A stretch of DNA of 64,000 nucleotides from Aspidapion aeneum (Eukaryota > Arthropoda > Insecta > Coleoptera > Brentidae). The position numbers were made by a program, and so were the translations under genes. Positions within the stretch are counted from its first letter, which is position 1. Every line of letters begins with the position of its first letter. Where the stretch lies: the NCBI GenBank assembly GCA_963576565.1, contig CAUYVT010000055.1, positions 1-64,000 of the forward strand. The letters run 5' to 3'. Shown piece after piece: positions 31,765-43,375 of the stretch. Under the pieces are notes generated by a model. It saw only the letters and a program-made list of their open reading frames with translations. It was not told the origin of the DNA and did no database searches.

Positions 31765-32552
31765 CGTTTTCTATTTGTTGTTGTTTTGACTTTATGTCAA
31801 ACAAATTATGACGGAGCTTTTCACAAAACAAATTACCGTCTTTGCAACTAAATCAATATTTGCCCACATTTTAATATAATTTTGGATCCTCTTTTATGTT
31901 TCGGATCTTTATTTATCAGGTAAGTACCTATTTGATCTCTCCTTTAAAAGGTCGTAGTGTTTTATCCTTCGAACATTAAGCCCCGAGCGGCACACTGCAT
32001 GTACAAAGTGAAACACTAACTTTTTAAGGCTTCTTTACTTAGATTTTGCCGCAGAATTTGGTTTACCATAGCTATGACGCGGTGCCACTTAAATAGAACA
32101 TCAACTATAGTTTTTTTTTTAATAAAAAAACGAATAACAATTTTTTTAATTTAAAAAGACTTATCTCATTGTGCAATGCAGGCGCTCCTGGAGTGTTAAC
32201 CTTAGCTATGACATCACTTTGTATAACATCGTTTAAAATAAAATCTGTATTTCCTACCAAAAAGTATTCTTGACATTTGCTTTCTTTTTCATAAAACTTA
32301 ATAAAACCTATAAAAACACGTACTTTTTTTTTCGTGATAAAATAATCCCAACATGTGGACGCCAATGGAGTGCCGGCAATCATTAACTTGATCCATTTCA
32401 GTGCTATATGTTTTTGATAATATTTAGTTAATTAATAATAAAGTTTATTTCATTTTTTCAGTTTAATTTGCATATAATATACAAATACATATTTAGGAAA
32501 TGGGTGTATCTATAACTCTTTAGTGTTTATGCAGCAATGATACTACCCAAAT
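31765..32552. other. Intron sequence with one unexplained open frame
   Basis: AT-rich intron between BEL4 and the foldback element. A 92-codon frame on the minus strand (32105-32383) has no recognisable domain and no clear splice sites; I do not call it a gene. The last nine bases, TACCCAAAT (32544-32552), are the foldback target duplication. Confidence 0.45.
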
Positions 32553-32561
32553 CGGTCTAGG

Positions 32562-32707
32562 ACAACTCGGCGCCGCCAACTGGGCGCCGCCAACTCGGCG
32601 CCGCCAACTCGGCGCCGCCAACTCGGCGCCGCCAACTGGGCGCCGGGCCAACTGGGCGCCGGGCCAACTCGGCGCCGCCAACTGGGCGCCGGCCAACTCG
32701 GCGCCGG
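32562..32707 (+). repeat. GC-rich cap minisatellite, left
   Basis: Units of 14-16 bp of the form GGCGCCGCCAACT(C/G), with two GGCGCCGGGCCAACT variants. Ten GGCGCC palindromes. Very GC- and CpG-rich against an AT-rich background. Confidence 0.95.
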
Positions 32708-32812
32708 ACTAAAAATTTGTTTTTGATAAAATGTGTAGATGAAAAATAAAATAATTTATTTATATAAAAACATCTTTAAAAAATCCTTTACTAACTAACT
32801 AACTATCTATCA

Positions 32813-35800
32813 AATCTTGTGAAGCGTTTTTAACACACTTCCCATTATCCGATTTGGATGAAATTTGGTACATACGTAGTGGTCCCATGACAATACAACA
32901 TTAAGAAAAAAATATCCTACCACCCCTACCCCCACCCCTTCTATAGAAAAATGTGTTTTAGACACACTTCCCGTTATCCGATTTGGATAAAATTTGGTAT
33001 ACACATAGTGGTCCGATAATAATACAACAATAAGAAAAAAATATCCTCCCATCCCTACCCCCACCCCCTTCCATAGAAAAATTTGTTTTTGACACACATC
33101 CCGTTATCCGATTTGGATGAAATTTGGTATACATATAGTGATCCGATGACAATACAATATTAAGAAAAAAAATATCCTCCCACCTCTACCCCCACCCCCT
33201 TTAATAGAAAAATGAGTTTTTGACACACTTCCCATTATCCGATTTGGATGAAATTTGGTATTCACATAGTGGTCCAATGACAATACAACATTAAAAAAAA
33301 ATATCCTCCCACCCCTACCCCCACCCCCTTCCATAGAAAATGCGTTTTTGACACCCTTCCCATTATCCGATTTAGATGAAATTTGGTATACATATAGTGG
33401 TCCGATGACAATATAATATTGAAAAAAAAATCCTACCACTCCTACCCCCACCCTCATCTATAGAAAAATGCGTTTTTGACACACTTTCCATTATCCGATT
33501 TGGATGAAATTTGGTATACATATAGTGAGCCGATGACAATATTAAGAAAAAAATATCCTCCCACCTCTACCCCCACCTCCTTTCATAGAAAAATGAGTTT
33601 TTAACACACTTCCAGTTATCCGATTTGGAGAAAATTTGGTATACACATAGTGGTCCGATGATAATACAACATTTAAAAAAATATCCTCCCACCCCTACCC
33701 CCACCCCCTTCCATAGAAAATGCGTTTTTAACACACTTCCAGTTATCCGATTTGGATAAAATTTGGTATACACATAGTGGTCCGATGATAATACAACATT
33801 TAAAAAAAATATCCTCCCACCCCTACCCCCACCCCCTTCCATAGAAAAATGAGTTTTTGACACACTTCCCATTATCCGATTTGGATAAAATTTGGTATTC
33901 ACATAGTTGTCCAATGACAATACAACATTTAAAAAAATATATCCTCCCACCCCTTCCCCCACCCCCTTCCATAGAAAATGCGTTTTTGACACCCTTCCCA
34001 TTATCCGATTTGGATGAAATTTGGTATACATATAGTGGTCCGATGACAATATAATATTGAAAAAAAAAAATCCTACCACTCCTACCCCCACCCTCATCTA
34101 TAGAAAAATGCGTTTTTGACACACTTCCCATTATCCGATTTGGATGAAATTTGTGATGTGATGTGATGACAATACAATATTATGAAAAAAATATCCTCCC
34201 ACCTCTACCCCCACCTCCTTTCATAGAAAACTGAGTTTTTAACACACTTCCCATTATCCGATTTGGATGAAATTTGGTATACATATAGTGGTCCGATGAC
34301 AATATAATATTGAAAAAAAAATCCTACCACTCCTACCCCCACCCTCATCTATAGAAAAATGCGTTTTTGACACACTTTCCATTATCCGATTTGGATGAAA
34401 TTTGGTATACATATAGTGAGCCGATGACAATACAATATTAAGAAAAAAATATCCTCCCACCTCTACCCCCACCTCCTTTCATAGAAAAATGAGTTTTTAA
34501 CACACTTCCAGTTATCCGATTTGGATAAAATTTGGTATACACATAGTGGTCCGATGATAATACAACATTTAAAAAAAATATCCTCCCACCCCTACCCCCA
34601 CCCCCTTCCATAGAAAATGCGTTTATGACACCCTTCCCATTATCCGATTTGGATGAAATTTTGTATACATATAGTGATCCGATGACAATACAATATTAAG
34701 AAAAAAAATATCCTCCCACCTCTACCCCCACCCCCTTTAATAGAAAAATGAGTTTTTGACACACTTCCCATTATCCGATTTGGATAAAATTTGGTATTCA
34801 CATAGTTGTCCAATGACAATACAACATTTAAAAAAATATATCCTCCCACCCCTTCCCCCACCCCCTTCCATAGAAAATGCGTTTTTGACACCCTTCCCAT
34901 TATCCGATTTGGATGAAATTTGGTATACATATAGTGGTCCGATGACAATATAATATTGAAAAAAAAAATCCTACCACTCCTACACCCACCCTCATCTATA
35001 GAAAAATGCGTTTTTGACACACTTCCCATTATCCGATTTGGATGAAATTTGTGATGTGATGACAATACAATATTATGAAAAAAATATCCTCCCACCTCTA
35101 CCCCCACCTCCTTTCATAGAAAACTGAGTTTTTAACACACTTCCCATTATCCGATTTGGATGAAATTTGGTATACATATAGTGATCCGATGACAATACAA
35201 TATTATGAAAAAAATATCCTCCCACCTCTACCCCCACCTCCTTTCATAGAAAACTGAGTTTTTAACACACTGCCAATTATCCGATTTGGATGAAATTTGG
35301 TATTCACATAGTGGTCCGATGATAATACAACATAAAAAAAAATATCCTCCCACTCCTACCCCCACCCCCTTCCATAGAAAATGCGTTTTTGACACCCTTC
35401 CCATTATCCGATTTGGATGAAATTTGGTATACATATAGTGATCCGATGACAATACAATATTAAGAAAAAAATATCCTACCACCTCTACTCCCACCTCCTT
35501 TCATAGAAAAATGAGTTTTTGACACACTTCCCATTATCCGATTTGGATGAAATTTGGTATTCACATAGTGGTCCTATAATAATACAACATTAAAAAAAAA
35601 TATCCTCCCACCCCTACCCCCACCCCCTTCTATAGAAAATGCGTTTTTGACACCCTTCCCATTATCCGATTTGGATGAAATTTGGTATACATATAGTAGT
35701 CCGATGACAATACAACATTGAAAAAAAAATCCTACCACTCCTACCCCCACCCTCATCTATAGAAAAATGCGTTTTTGATATACTTCCCATTATCCGATTT

Positions 35801-35940
35801 GGATGAAGTTTGGTATACATATAGTGATCCGATGACAATACAATATTAAGAAAAAATATCCTCCCACCTCTACCCCCACCCCCTTTCATAGAAAAATGAG
35901 TTTTTGACACACTTCCCATTATCCGATTTAGATGATTTTT
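32813..35940 (+). repeat. 130-bp tandem array, left foldback arm
   Basis: About 24 units of 129-131 bp. Each contains CCATTATCCGATTTGGATGA, AATTTGGTATACATATAGTG, a poly-A run before ATATCCTCCCACC, and CCCCCACCCCCTTCCATAGA. Some units lack the middle block, e.g. near 34150 and 35050. Confidence 0.95.
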
Positions 35941-36279
35941 TTAGAAAGAGTAAAAAATCATGTTCAGCGACGTTAAACACCACAAAGTTCTAAATTTATT
36001 ATAAATCGATCCCTAAGCACTGCAATCTTTCAAGTCTGAGACAAGTCGGTTAGTAAATAAAAAATCTGCCATTTTTGATCCGCCATTTTGATTTTTTTAA
36101 GTTTGAGTAAAAAATTTTGTTAAATGACTTCAACCAATGTAATATTTCAAGTTTGAGACAAATCGGTTAGTAAATAAAAAATCTGCCATTTTGGATCAGC
36201 CATTTTAATTTTTTTAAGTTTGAGTAAAAAATTTTGTTAAATGACCTCAAGCAATGTAATATTTCAAGTTTGAGAGAAA
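35941..36279. repeat. Foldback centre with two related units
   Basis: AT-rich, non-coding. Two direct copies of about 117 bp (TCTGCCATTTTnGATC..TTTAAGTTTGAGTAAAAAAT..TTTCAAGTTTGAGA) restart near 36065 and 36182. Confidence 0.75.
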
Positions 36280-37660
36280 TTGTTGAGACATTTTTTCATT
36301 ATTGTAGTATTGTTATCGGACCACTATATGTATACCAAATTTCATCCAAATCGGATAATGGTAAGTGTGTCAAAAACGCATTTTTCTATAGATGAGGGTG
36401 GGGGTAGGAGTGGTAGGATTTTTTTTTTCAATGTTGTATTGTCATTGGACCACTATATGTATACCAAATTTCATCCAAATCGGATAATGGGAAGGGTGTC
36501 CAAAAAAGCATTTTCTATGGAAGGGGGTAAGGGTAGGGGCGGGAGGATATTTTTTTTAATGTTGTATTGTCATCGGACCACTATGTGAATACCAAATTTC
36601 ATCCAAATCGGATAATGGGAAGTGTGTAAAAAACTCATTTTTCTATGAAAGGGGGTGGGGGTAGAGGTGGGAGGATATTTTTTTCCTAATATTGTATTAT
36701 CATCGTATCACGATATGTATACCAAATTTCATCCAAATCGGATAACGGGATGTGTGTCAAAAACACATTTTTCTATGGAAGGGGGTGGGGGTAGGGGTGG
36801 GAGGATATTTTTTCTTATTGTTGTATTATCATCGGACCACTATGTGTATACCAAATTTTATCCAAATCGGATAACGGGAAGTGTGTCAAAAACACATTTT
36901 TCTATAGAAGGGGTGGGGGTAGGGGTGGGAGGATATTTTTTTCTTAATGTTGTATTGTCATCAGACCACTATGTGAATACCAAGCTTCATCCAAATCGGA
37001 TAATGGGAAGTGTGTCAAAAACTCATTTTTCTATGAAAGGGGGTGGGGGTAGAGGTGGGAGGATATTTTTTTATTATATATGTATACCAAATTTCATCCA
37101 AATCGGATAACGGGATGTGTGTCAAAAACAAATTTTTCTATGGAAGGGGGTGGGAGTAGGGGTGGGAGGATATTTTTTTCTTATTGTTGTATTATTATCG
37201 GACCACTATGTGTATACCAAATTTTATCCAAATTGGATAACGGGAAGTGTGTCAAAAACACATTTTTCTATAGAAGGGGTGGGGGTAGGGGTGGGAGGAT
37301 ATTTTTTTCTTATTGTTGTATTATCATCGGACCACTATGTGTATACCAAATTTTATCCAAATCGGATTAACCCCTAAGTGTGTCAAAAACACATTTTTCT
37401 ATGGAAGGGGTGGGGGTAGGGGTGGGAGGATATTTTTTTCTTATTGTTGTATTATCATCGGACCACTATGTGTATACCAAATTTTATCCAAATCGGATAA
37501 CGGGAAGTGTGTCCAAAACACATTTTTCTATAGAAGGGGTGGGGGTAGGGGTTGTTTGGATATTTTTTTGTTAATGTTGTATTGTCATGGGACCACTACG
37601 TGTGTACCAAATTTCATCCAAATCGGATAATGGGAAGTGTGTCAAAAACGCTTCACAAGA
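36280..37660 (-). repeat. 130-bp tandem array, right foldback arm
   Basis: About 11 units complementary to those in 32813-35940, so the two arrays can pair. This arm is less than half as long as the left one. Confidence 0.93.
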
Positions 37661-37799
37661 TTTGATAGTTAGTTAGACAGAACATCTGAAGCTAAATAAA
37701 AGCTTGTAAAAAATTGCGTAGGATTTTTTAAAGATGTTTTTATATAAATAATATATTTTATTTTTCATCTACACATTTTGTCAAAAAAAAATTTTTTAG

Positions 37800-37947
37800 T
37801 CCGGCGCCGAGTTGGCCGGCGCCCAGTTGGCGGCGCCGAGTTGGCGGCGCCGAGTTGGCCCGGCGCCCAGTTGGCCCGGCGCCCAGTTGGCGGCGCCGAG
37901 TTGGCGGCGCCCAGTTGGCGGCGCCGAGTTGGCGGCGCCCAGTTGTC
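37800..37947 (-). repeat. GC-rich cap minisatellite, right
   Basis: Inverted counterpart of 32562-32707, also with ten GGCGCC sites. The two GGGCC variants and the final GGCGCCGGACT unit occur in the same order from the centre outward. Confidence 0.95.
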
Positions 37948-37964
37948 CCATTCCGTACCCAAAT

Positions 37965-38237
37965 AACTTACTATTATCTCATTTTGTAAGCTCACTATTA
38001 GTCTTTATTTAATGTCAAAAGAAAACAAAATTAGCCAACATCCAAAATGACGACAAAATGGTTGATAACTCGAAAACATCAGTCTGACATTGTTGTACTA
38101 AATTTTGTAGGATGTAATTTTTATTTTAAACGTGTTCTCTACAGCCCACAGAAACAAAATTATTACAGGAATATTAGGAATTATCAAACCTATACTCGTG
38201 CCAAGTTTCATAACTTTCGAAACTTTAAGCACCCTCA
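37965..38237. other. Intron sequence, nothing recognised
   Basis: Right flank of the foldback element; no gene seen. Confidence 0.45.
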
Positions 38238-38306
38238 TATATAGTGTAGTGGTAGCAATGTTTGTTTCCCACACCAGCGGCCCGGGTTCAATTCCTGGTT
38301 GGGCGA
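38238..38306 (+). ncRNA. tRNA-derived module (SINE head or tRNA pseudogene)
   Basis: Contains an A-box-like TAGTGTAGTGGTAGC near 38242-38256 and a B box GGTTCAATTCC at 38285-38295 preceded by GGCCCG, with tRNA-like spacing. The anticodon region does not fold well and the acceptor ends do not pair, so it is not a working tRNA. The A-rich tract at 38343-38350 could be the remains of a SINE tail. Confidence 0.55.
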
Positions 38307-38439
38307 TTGATCCTGATTGGATGGAAAGTCCCAGTATTAATTAAAGAAAAAACATAGGGTCCTCGTGATATACAATTTAACGTTTTTGTTTATCACAAAA
38401 TATTTATAATGGCTGTCTTTTATAATTATAAACCGATTT

Positions 38440-39335
38440 GTCTTAAATTTTAAACTTTGAGGTGGCTTTAGGCGCAGACTATAATTTTTGAACTTAAAAA
38501 ATCAACATTGGATCCAATATGGCAGACTTTCTTATCTAAGGAAAAACACCATCAACAAAGAACGAATGTTTTATGTTCCCTTTAATAATTATATTATCAA
38601 ACCGCATAGTATAGTGTTTCCATACATATTGGTCAATCCTTCTAATGATGATTTTTGTTTAAATTAAAACCATTACAGATTGTAAAAAAAAAATATGTAA
38701 ATTTAATGCGTTTTGATCCATCACTATGTGCAATGCTTTTTGTTGTTATCGATACACATATTACCTTAATCTAAATAAATTTAAATATATCTATAACTAC
38801 TTCCACTGAAAAAACTTAAGTTGTAGTTGAGAGGCCTATTATGGTATCCCGTCAAATTATTTTAATTCACCGGGTCTTTGCCTACTTGAGTAGGAGGGCC
38901 GGTGTGACGTTAAAAATCCAAGATGGCAGCTTTTTTTCATGTTTTTTCAAAAACTTTGACTTGTAACTTTTGCCACATCGACTTTGAAAAAAAATATATA
39001 TAGGTTATGATGTGCTTGCAATAGAACAGCAATTTAATTGTCGTTTTAATGAGCTTTGTATCTCATGAACTTAAAAAGTAACTGTTATTTTTTTAAATAT
39101 TAAAAAAAATATAAAAATTCGAGATTAATCAAGAAAGTTTAAGACGACCCTTGCTCGATGGTGATATATCACTCGATTTTAAGTTACCAGGTGTTTGCGT
39201 CAAATTTGAGTAGGAGGGTCTATATGAAGCCATAAATCCAAACTAGCGGCATTTTCAATTTTTTTATATTTTTCCTTTTAAGATATAAAGCTAATTTATT
39301 TACTAAGTTTTTCCGTAAAATTAATTTAGCGAAAG
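38440..39335 (+). repeat. Diverged tandem repeat, units of about 315 bp
   Basis: Blocks near 38870 and 39185 share TTGAGTAGGAGGG, then AAATCCAA with GCGGC/GCAGC. A third, weaker copy starts near 38460 (ATCCAATATGGCAGAC). Old and non-coding. Confidence 0.5.
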
Positions 39336-39344
39336 TTATAAGCT

Positions 39345-39490
39345 AAAGTTTGTGGAAAAACAAGAAGGCGGAGAAGTTGCCCTTTTAGATTTAGATTCTG
39401 GATAGATCAAAAATTAAAAACGCCCCAGACCCAAAAAATTTCTTACCCCCACTACCAGTTTTGACATTATCAAAAAAGGGGTTGGAAAAC
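39345..39490 (+). repeat. Left arm of an outer inverted repeat
   Basis: AACGCCCCAGACCCAAAAAA and CCCCCACTACCAGTTTTGAC here recur inverted at 43830-43940. The pair encloses the second foldback and the CXC pseudogene. Confidence 0.7.
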
Positions 39491-40084
39491 AAAAACAACA
39501 TATTTATTTAGTAAAATTTAGCCTAAAATGAGTTTATTTTAGTTGAACAACGTACTTATTATTATAAAATTTACTTAAAAAAATGGAATTCAACATGTCA
39601 ATAAAATGTCAAAAGTTTGACATTCTTTTTGAATACCTATACGTGTTGGGTATCAATTTGAACGTCGTTTTAACAAAAAAATTGCATAGCAGTCCTAAAC
39701 ATATACAGTGCTCGACATCGAACGTTTAGACTTTATGAAAAGCGTATAAAAAAAGATGAACTTATAGAAAACAAGAAGTCAGTGCGGGACCAAAGACGCG
39801 CATATTTAGGAGCGTTTGCCGTTGTGACTCAAAATTAATTAATAGAATTTTATTACTAAACAGGAGCAAGCACAGTAAGATTTCCACTTTTAAAAGACGA
39901 AGAAATAGTCATTATTATTTATTTCGTTATTTTAACTTTAATCAGGAAACATTAAATCGAGAAAAATTCAATTTTTTAATAATTTTTCTCTTAAGACAAT
40001 CACCTTGCTCTTTTATTATAATCGCGCTTCGCGCCGTTCGATCTGCTCGCGGGGCTAACGAAGTCAAGTTGCTAAAATAGTTCA

Positions 40085-41962
40085 GGCCCTATGGGGTCCG
40101 ATACTGCGTTCAATGATAGAAGCAACACACTTGGTATGAATAGGCATAAGACTCGCCCGAACATTTTACGAAAGGGAACCACCTCCCCACCCCGGGCAGG
40201 GGGTGGTTTCCCCCCCTTAAACGTGTTTTTTGATAGTTTTTTGCTAATAACTCGAAAACAATCAACTTTTTCAAAAAGATCATTTTTCAAGCCGATACAA
40301 TTTCCTTTCCAACCATGTACCTTAGTATCCTCTGACGGCAGTGGTGCACATTCCATTAGCGTACGAAAAAAGGGGAAAATTTTTAAAATATTTTTTTTCT
40401 ATTTTTTTTTGTAGTATTTTTTATCCTTAACACTATTTTTTTTCAAAAAAATATTTTTGTTTAACAGCCCATTGTATACAGTTAAATACTTATTAAGGTA
40501 GGCATGTTTTTTTTTTTTAATAATCGCCTTGAAATAAAAATAAATGTGTTTGTAGAAATCCTTAAATCAAACAAAAATTTTGATCATTAATTTTTGTAAC
40601 TGAGTAAATAAAAATAGAGAGTAAAAAATTATTTTTGGTTAGTAATAACTTAAAACTGACTTTTTCTAGCTCCCCTTTTTCAAAGTGGGGATCCCTCCTC
40701 TCACCGCCCTCAAAAATGCTCTCTTACAGTATTTTCCCAATTATTTGCAAACTTTTAACTTAAAACAACTAAGTGATAACTATTAAGGCTGATGAAAAGT
40801 CAAGCTCCCCTTACATCAGTGGCGCACCTTTTATAGGCATTTGAATAAATTAGAGGTGTGGAAAAAACCTGTTTTTTTTTAATTTTCTTAAATTTGACTG
40901 TCCCACATATCTGGTTTTAAAATTTTTTTTAAAGCTGAAGAAATTTCCTTTCCAACGATGTATATCACTCTCCCCTCAAGGTAGCGGTAGATCTAGCATA
41001 GTCGCACCAAAAATGATCAAATTTGGTATACCCTTGAATCTTCATTTAAGACAATCTTTTTGGAACAGTATTAATACACACACTACGTTCAATGAGAGGA
41101 GCAACACAATTGGTATGGATATATAGTATACTCCCCCCAATAATATAACAAAGGGGATCCACCCGCCTACTCTTGGCGGGGGGGTGGTCCCCCCTTAAAT
41201 ATTTTTTTCACTATTTTTCTAAGAAACCAAAAATTGTCAAAAAAACATTTAGGGTAGGGATAGCCCCCCCCACCAAGGGTGGGCGGATGGTTCCCCGTCG
41301 TTATATTTTCGGGAGTATACTGTATATTCATACCAAGTGTGTTGCTTCCCTCATTTACCGCAGTGTCTGTATTAAAACTGTTCTAACATGGTTGTCTTGA
41401 ATGAAGATTCAAGTGTAATACCAAATTTGACCATTTTTGGTGCGTCTATGCCAGATCTACCGCTGCCTTGCGGGGGAAGCGATATAAATCGTTGGAAAGG
41501 AAATTTCTTCAGCTTTAAAAATAAGCTTTAAAACCAGACATGTGGGACAGTAAAATGTAAGAAAATTAAAATAAACTAGTTTTTTCCACACCTCTCATTT
41601 ATTTAAATGCCTATAAAAGGTGCGCCACTGATGTAAGGTGGGCGTGTTATACATCGTTAGAGAGGACTTTTCATCTGCCTCAATAATTGTTACTTAGTTA
41701 GTTTTGTCAAGTTAAAAGTTTGCCAATAATACCACATAATAATAATAATACCACAAAAAAAAATATTTTAAAAATTTTCCTCTTTTTTCCTACGCCGTTA
41801 AAGGGTACTAAGTTATTAGCAAAAAACTATCAAAAAGCACGTTTAAGAGGGGGGGGGGGTGGTTCCCTTTCGTAAAATGTTCCAAGTTGCCAAGTGTGTT
41901 GCTTCTATCATTAAACGCAGCACATGGCGGTAATCTCGGATGTAGGGCCTGAACTAAAAGTA
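40085..41962. mobile_element. Second foldback element
   Basis: Almost the entire stretch is one imperfect inverted repeat centred near 41225. Matched blocks include AGTTCAGGCCCTA at both tips, GCTAATAACT/AGTTATTAGC with the TTAAACGTG-type block next to it, ACATCAGTGGCGCACCTTTT, TTGGAAAGGAAATTTCTTC-type and the ACCAAATTTGACC-type block. The right arm lacks about 315 bp present in the left (about 40430-40745). Within each arm an outer block (GCGTTCAATGATAGAAGCAA) and an inner relative (ACGTTCAATGAGAGGAGCAA) form direct repeats. Open frames here are artefacts. No target duplication was established. Confidence 0.75.
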
Positions 41963-42364
41963 GAATTACGGATTCGCAGTATTGATTATTAGTCATACAG
42001 ATCAAATGATATCTAAGAGATGGCGCAACAGCAATTAAAATCAAGTTGCTTTTTGGATTTTATTCTTGAATTGCTAACTTGACAACAGCGCTAAACTACT
42101 TATCTCTCTTAGTGTCATTTATTTAAATAGCGATCTTACTTCAGTTCACATATTTTCAATAGCCAAACGATCGTTGACGAACCCTGTATAAAGATTAACA
42201 TTTAAGCAGATTTCTCCTTTCTTCCCTCTCCCGCTCTTCCCCTTCTATTCTTCCGCTCCCCTCTCCCAGTATTTTCCTTCACCACTAAGTGTACATACAT
42301 TATAATGTTCTAGTAGATGTATATTTACCCAATCAACAATATATTATACATTTAATAATTTTAA

Positions 42365-43110
42365 GAACAATGACCTTAGTGGCATAGTTGGGTACAACGC
42401 AGGCCGCTTCTTACACATTTACATGCTGCCAGACATCTTTGTTTGTAGCTACAGGCAATAAGTTCTTCAAAACTTTTTGCCAAATCTGGCGCAGTAGACC
42501 ACAATGGTTGAAAGCCGTTATTAGTTTTTTTTCCATCCCTAGATATCGGGTTCGGTGTAGCCATAAAAGACCTTCCGAGGTTGCTCTCTTTGTATGTTGA
42601 AGTAAGGCATTTTCAGTTGGTGAAATGTTTTCAATTGCTCTACTTTTTTTATGAAATGGTGTTGTCTGCATTCGTTGACAGAGCTCAAGGAAGATGTCGA
42701 ATCATAGAGAAGAACTACCATTCTTTCTATAAGTAGTTGCTCAAAAGCTGCAATAATATTCGGATGTGCCAAAGTTGTTGAATACTTGTTGAGTTTTGAA
42801 AAATCAGATAATGCAACAGCATCCAAATTCCCTGTTCGAATGCTGACTCGGCTGTGGCCATTACCAGCTGCATGCTTGGCATGAAGGAGTAGACGACCGT
42901 CTGCTTCTTCGTGTCACTGAAGATGTTATTGCTCTTGCTTCAAGAGTACAGACCAATGTTTTTCCATGAAAACTTTCTCTTATTAGTTGTTCAGCCAAGA
43001 AAGTAAATAACTGTCTTTTGTTCTCATCTACACGTAAAAATTCGTTAAATTTTTTTGGAATCATGGTCGAAGGTGTAACTCTTATTTGCACTCCCGTTCC
43101 TCTTAATTGA
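42365..43110 (-). pseudogene. Decayed protein with C-terminal CXC cysteine-rich tail
   Basis: Read on the minus strand through at least three frame changes. Segments are F-L-R-V-D-E-N-K-R-Q-L-F-T-F-L-A-E-Q (43091-42861 frame), H-E-E-A-D-G-R-L-L-L-H-A-K-H-A-A (near 42910, another frame), V-V-L-L-Y-D-S-T-S-S-L-S-S-V-N (near 42690), P-T-E-N-A-L-L-Q-H-T-K-R-A (near 42600) and C..K-Q-R-C-L-A-A-C-K-C...G-L-R-C-T-Q-L-C-H (near 42385). The last block is a Tesmin/TSO1-like CXC motif. As I recall, the order fits a multicopy metazoan family of unknown function often annotated as uncharacterised protein. It is broken by frameshifts and an internal deletion, and no introns were seen. Confidence 0.7.
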
Positions 43111-43139
43111 CGTGTATCAGCTTTTAATGAATCACTGAT

Positions 43140-43375
43140 ATATCTCTCTTTGTATGTTAAAGTAAGGCATTTTCAGTTGGTAGAATGCTTTCAATTGCTC
43201 TATTTTTTTATGAAAAGGTGTTGTCTGCATTCGTTGACAGAGCTCAAGGGAGATGTCGAATCATAGAGAAGAACAACAAATCTTTGAACTTCGCGCATTA
43301 TTTCTCTAGTTAAAATTCTTTCTATTAGTAGTTGCTTAAAAGCTGCATTAATATTTGGATGTGCCAAAGCAATGC
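43140..43375 (-). pseudogene. Duplicate of the middle part of the CXC-tail pseudogene
   Basis: A second copy of the block at 42581-42775, about 90% alike by eye. It keeps about 40 bp (encoding R-E-I-M-R-E-V-Q-R-F ahead of V-V-L-L-Y-D-S-T-S) that the first copy has lost. It is therefore the better-preserved version here, though it has an in-frame stop soon after F-I-K-K. Confidence 0.7.

Larger units (their letters stand above)
32553..37955. mobile_element. Foldback transposon with GC-rich caps and tandem-repeat arms
   Basis: 5.4-kb element flanked by identical 9-mers TACCCAAAT (32544-32552 and 37956-37964). Nine-bp duplications are known for FB foldback and Mutator-like elements. The tips match inverted (CGGNNTRGGACAACT). 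Each arm holds, from outside in: a GC-rich minisatellite with ten GGCGCC sites, an AT-rich spacer of about 100 bp (GTGTAGATGAAAAATAAAAT), and an array of about 130-bp units. The left array has about 24 units (32813-35940), the right about 11 (36280-37660) in opposite orientation. A 340-bp AT-rich centre (35941-36280) separates them. There is no transposase. The many glycine-rich open frames across the arrays are repeat artefacts. Confidence 0.85.

Noticed and set aside
32105..32383. 92-codon frame on the minus strand
   Set aside because: No domain, no convincing splice sites, and it does not fit the ABCA protein order between the Q-loop and signature exons.
32810..37630. About twenty glycine-rich open frames on both strands
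   Set aside because: All are translations of the 130-bp tandem units in several frames; they have no independent start, domain or conservation pattern.
32562..37947. CRISPR-like array
   Set aside because: Units are directly adjacent without unique spacers, and the context is eukaryotic.
37765..38012. Open frames through the GGCGCC cap
   Set aside because: Low-complexity translations of the GC-rich minisatellite.
40072..40414. Overlapping 94- and 107-codon frames
   Set aside because: By-products of the foldback arm; the same blocks recur inverted at 41808-41960.
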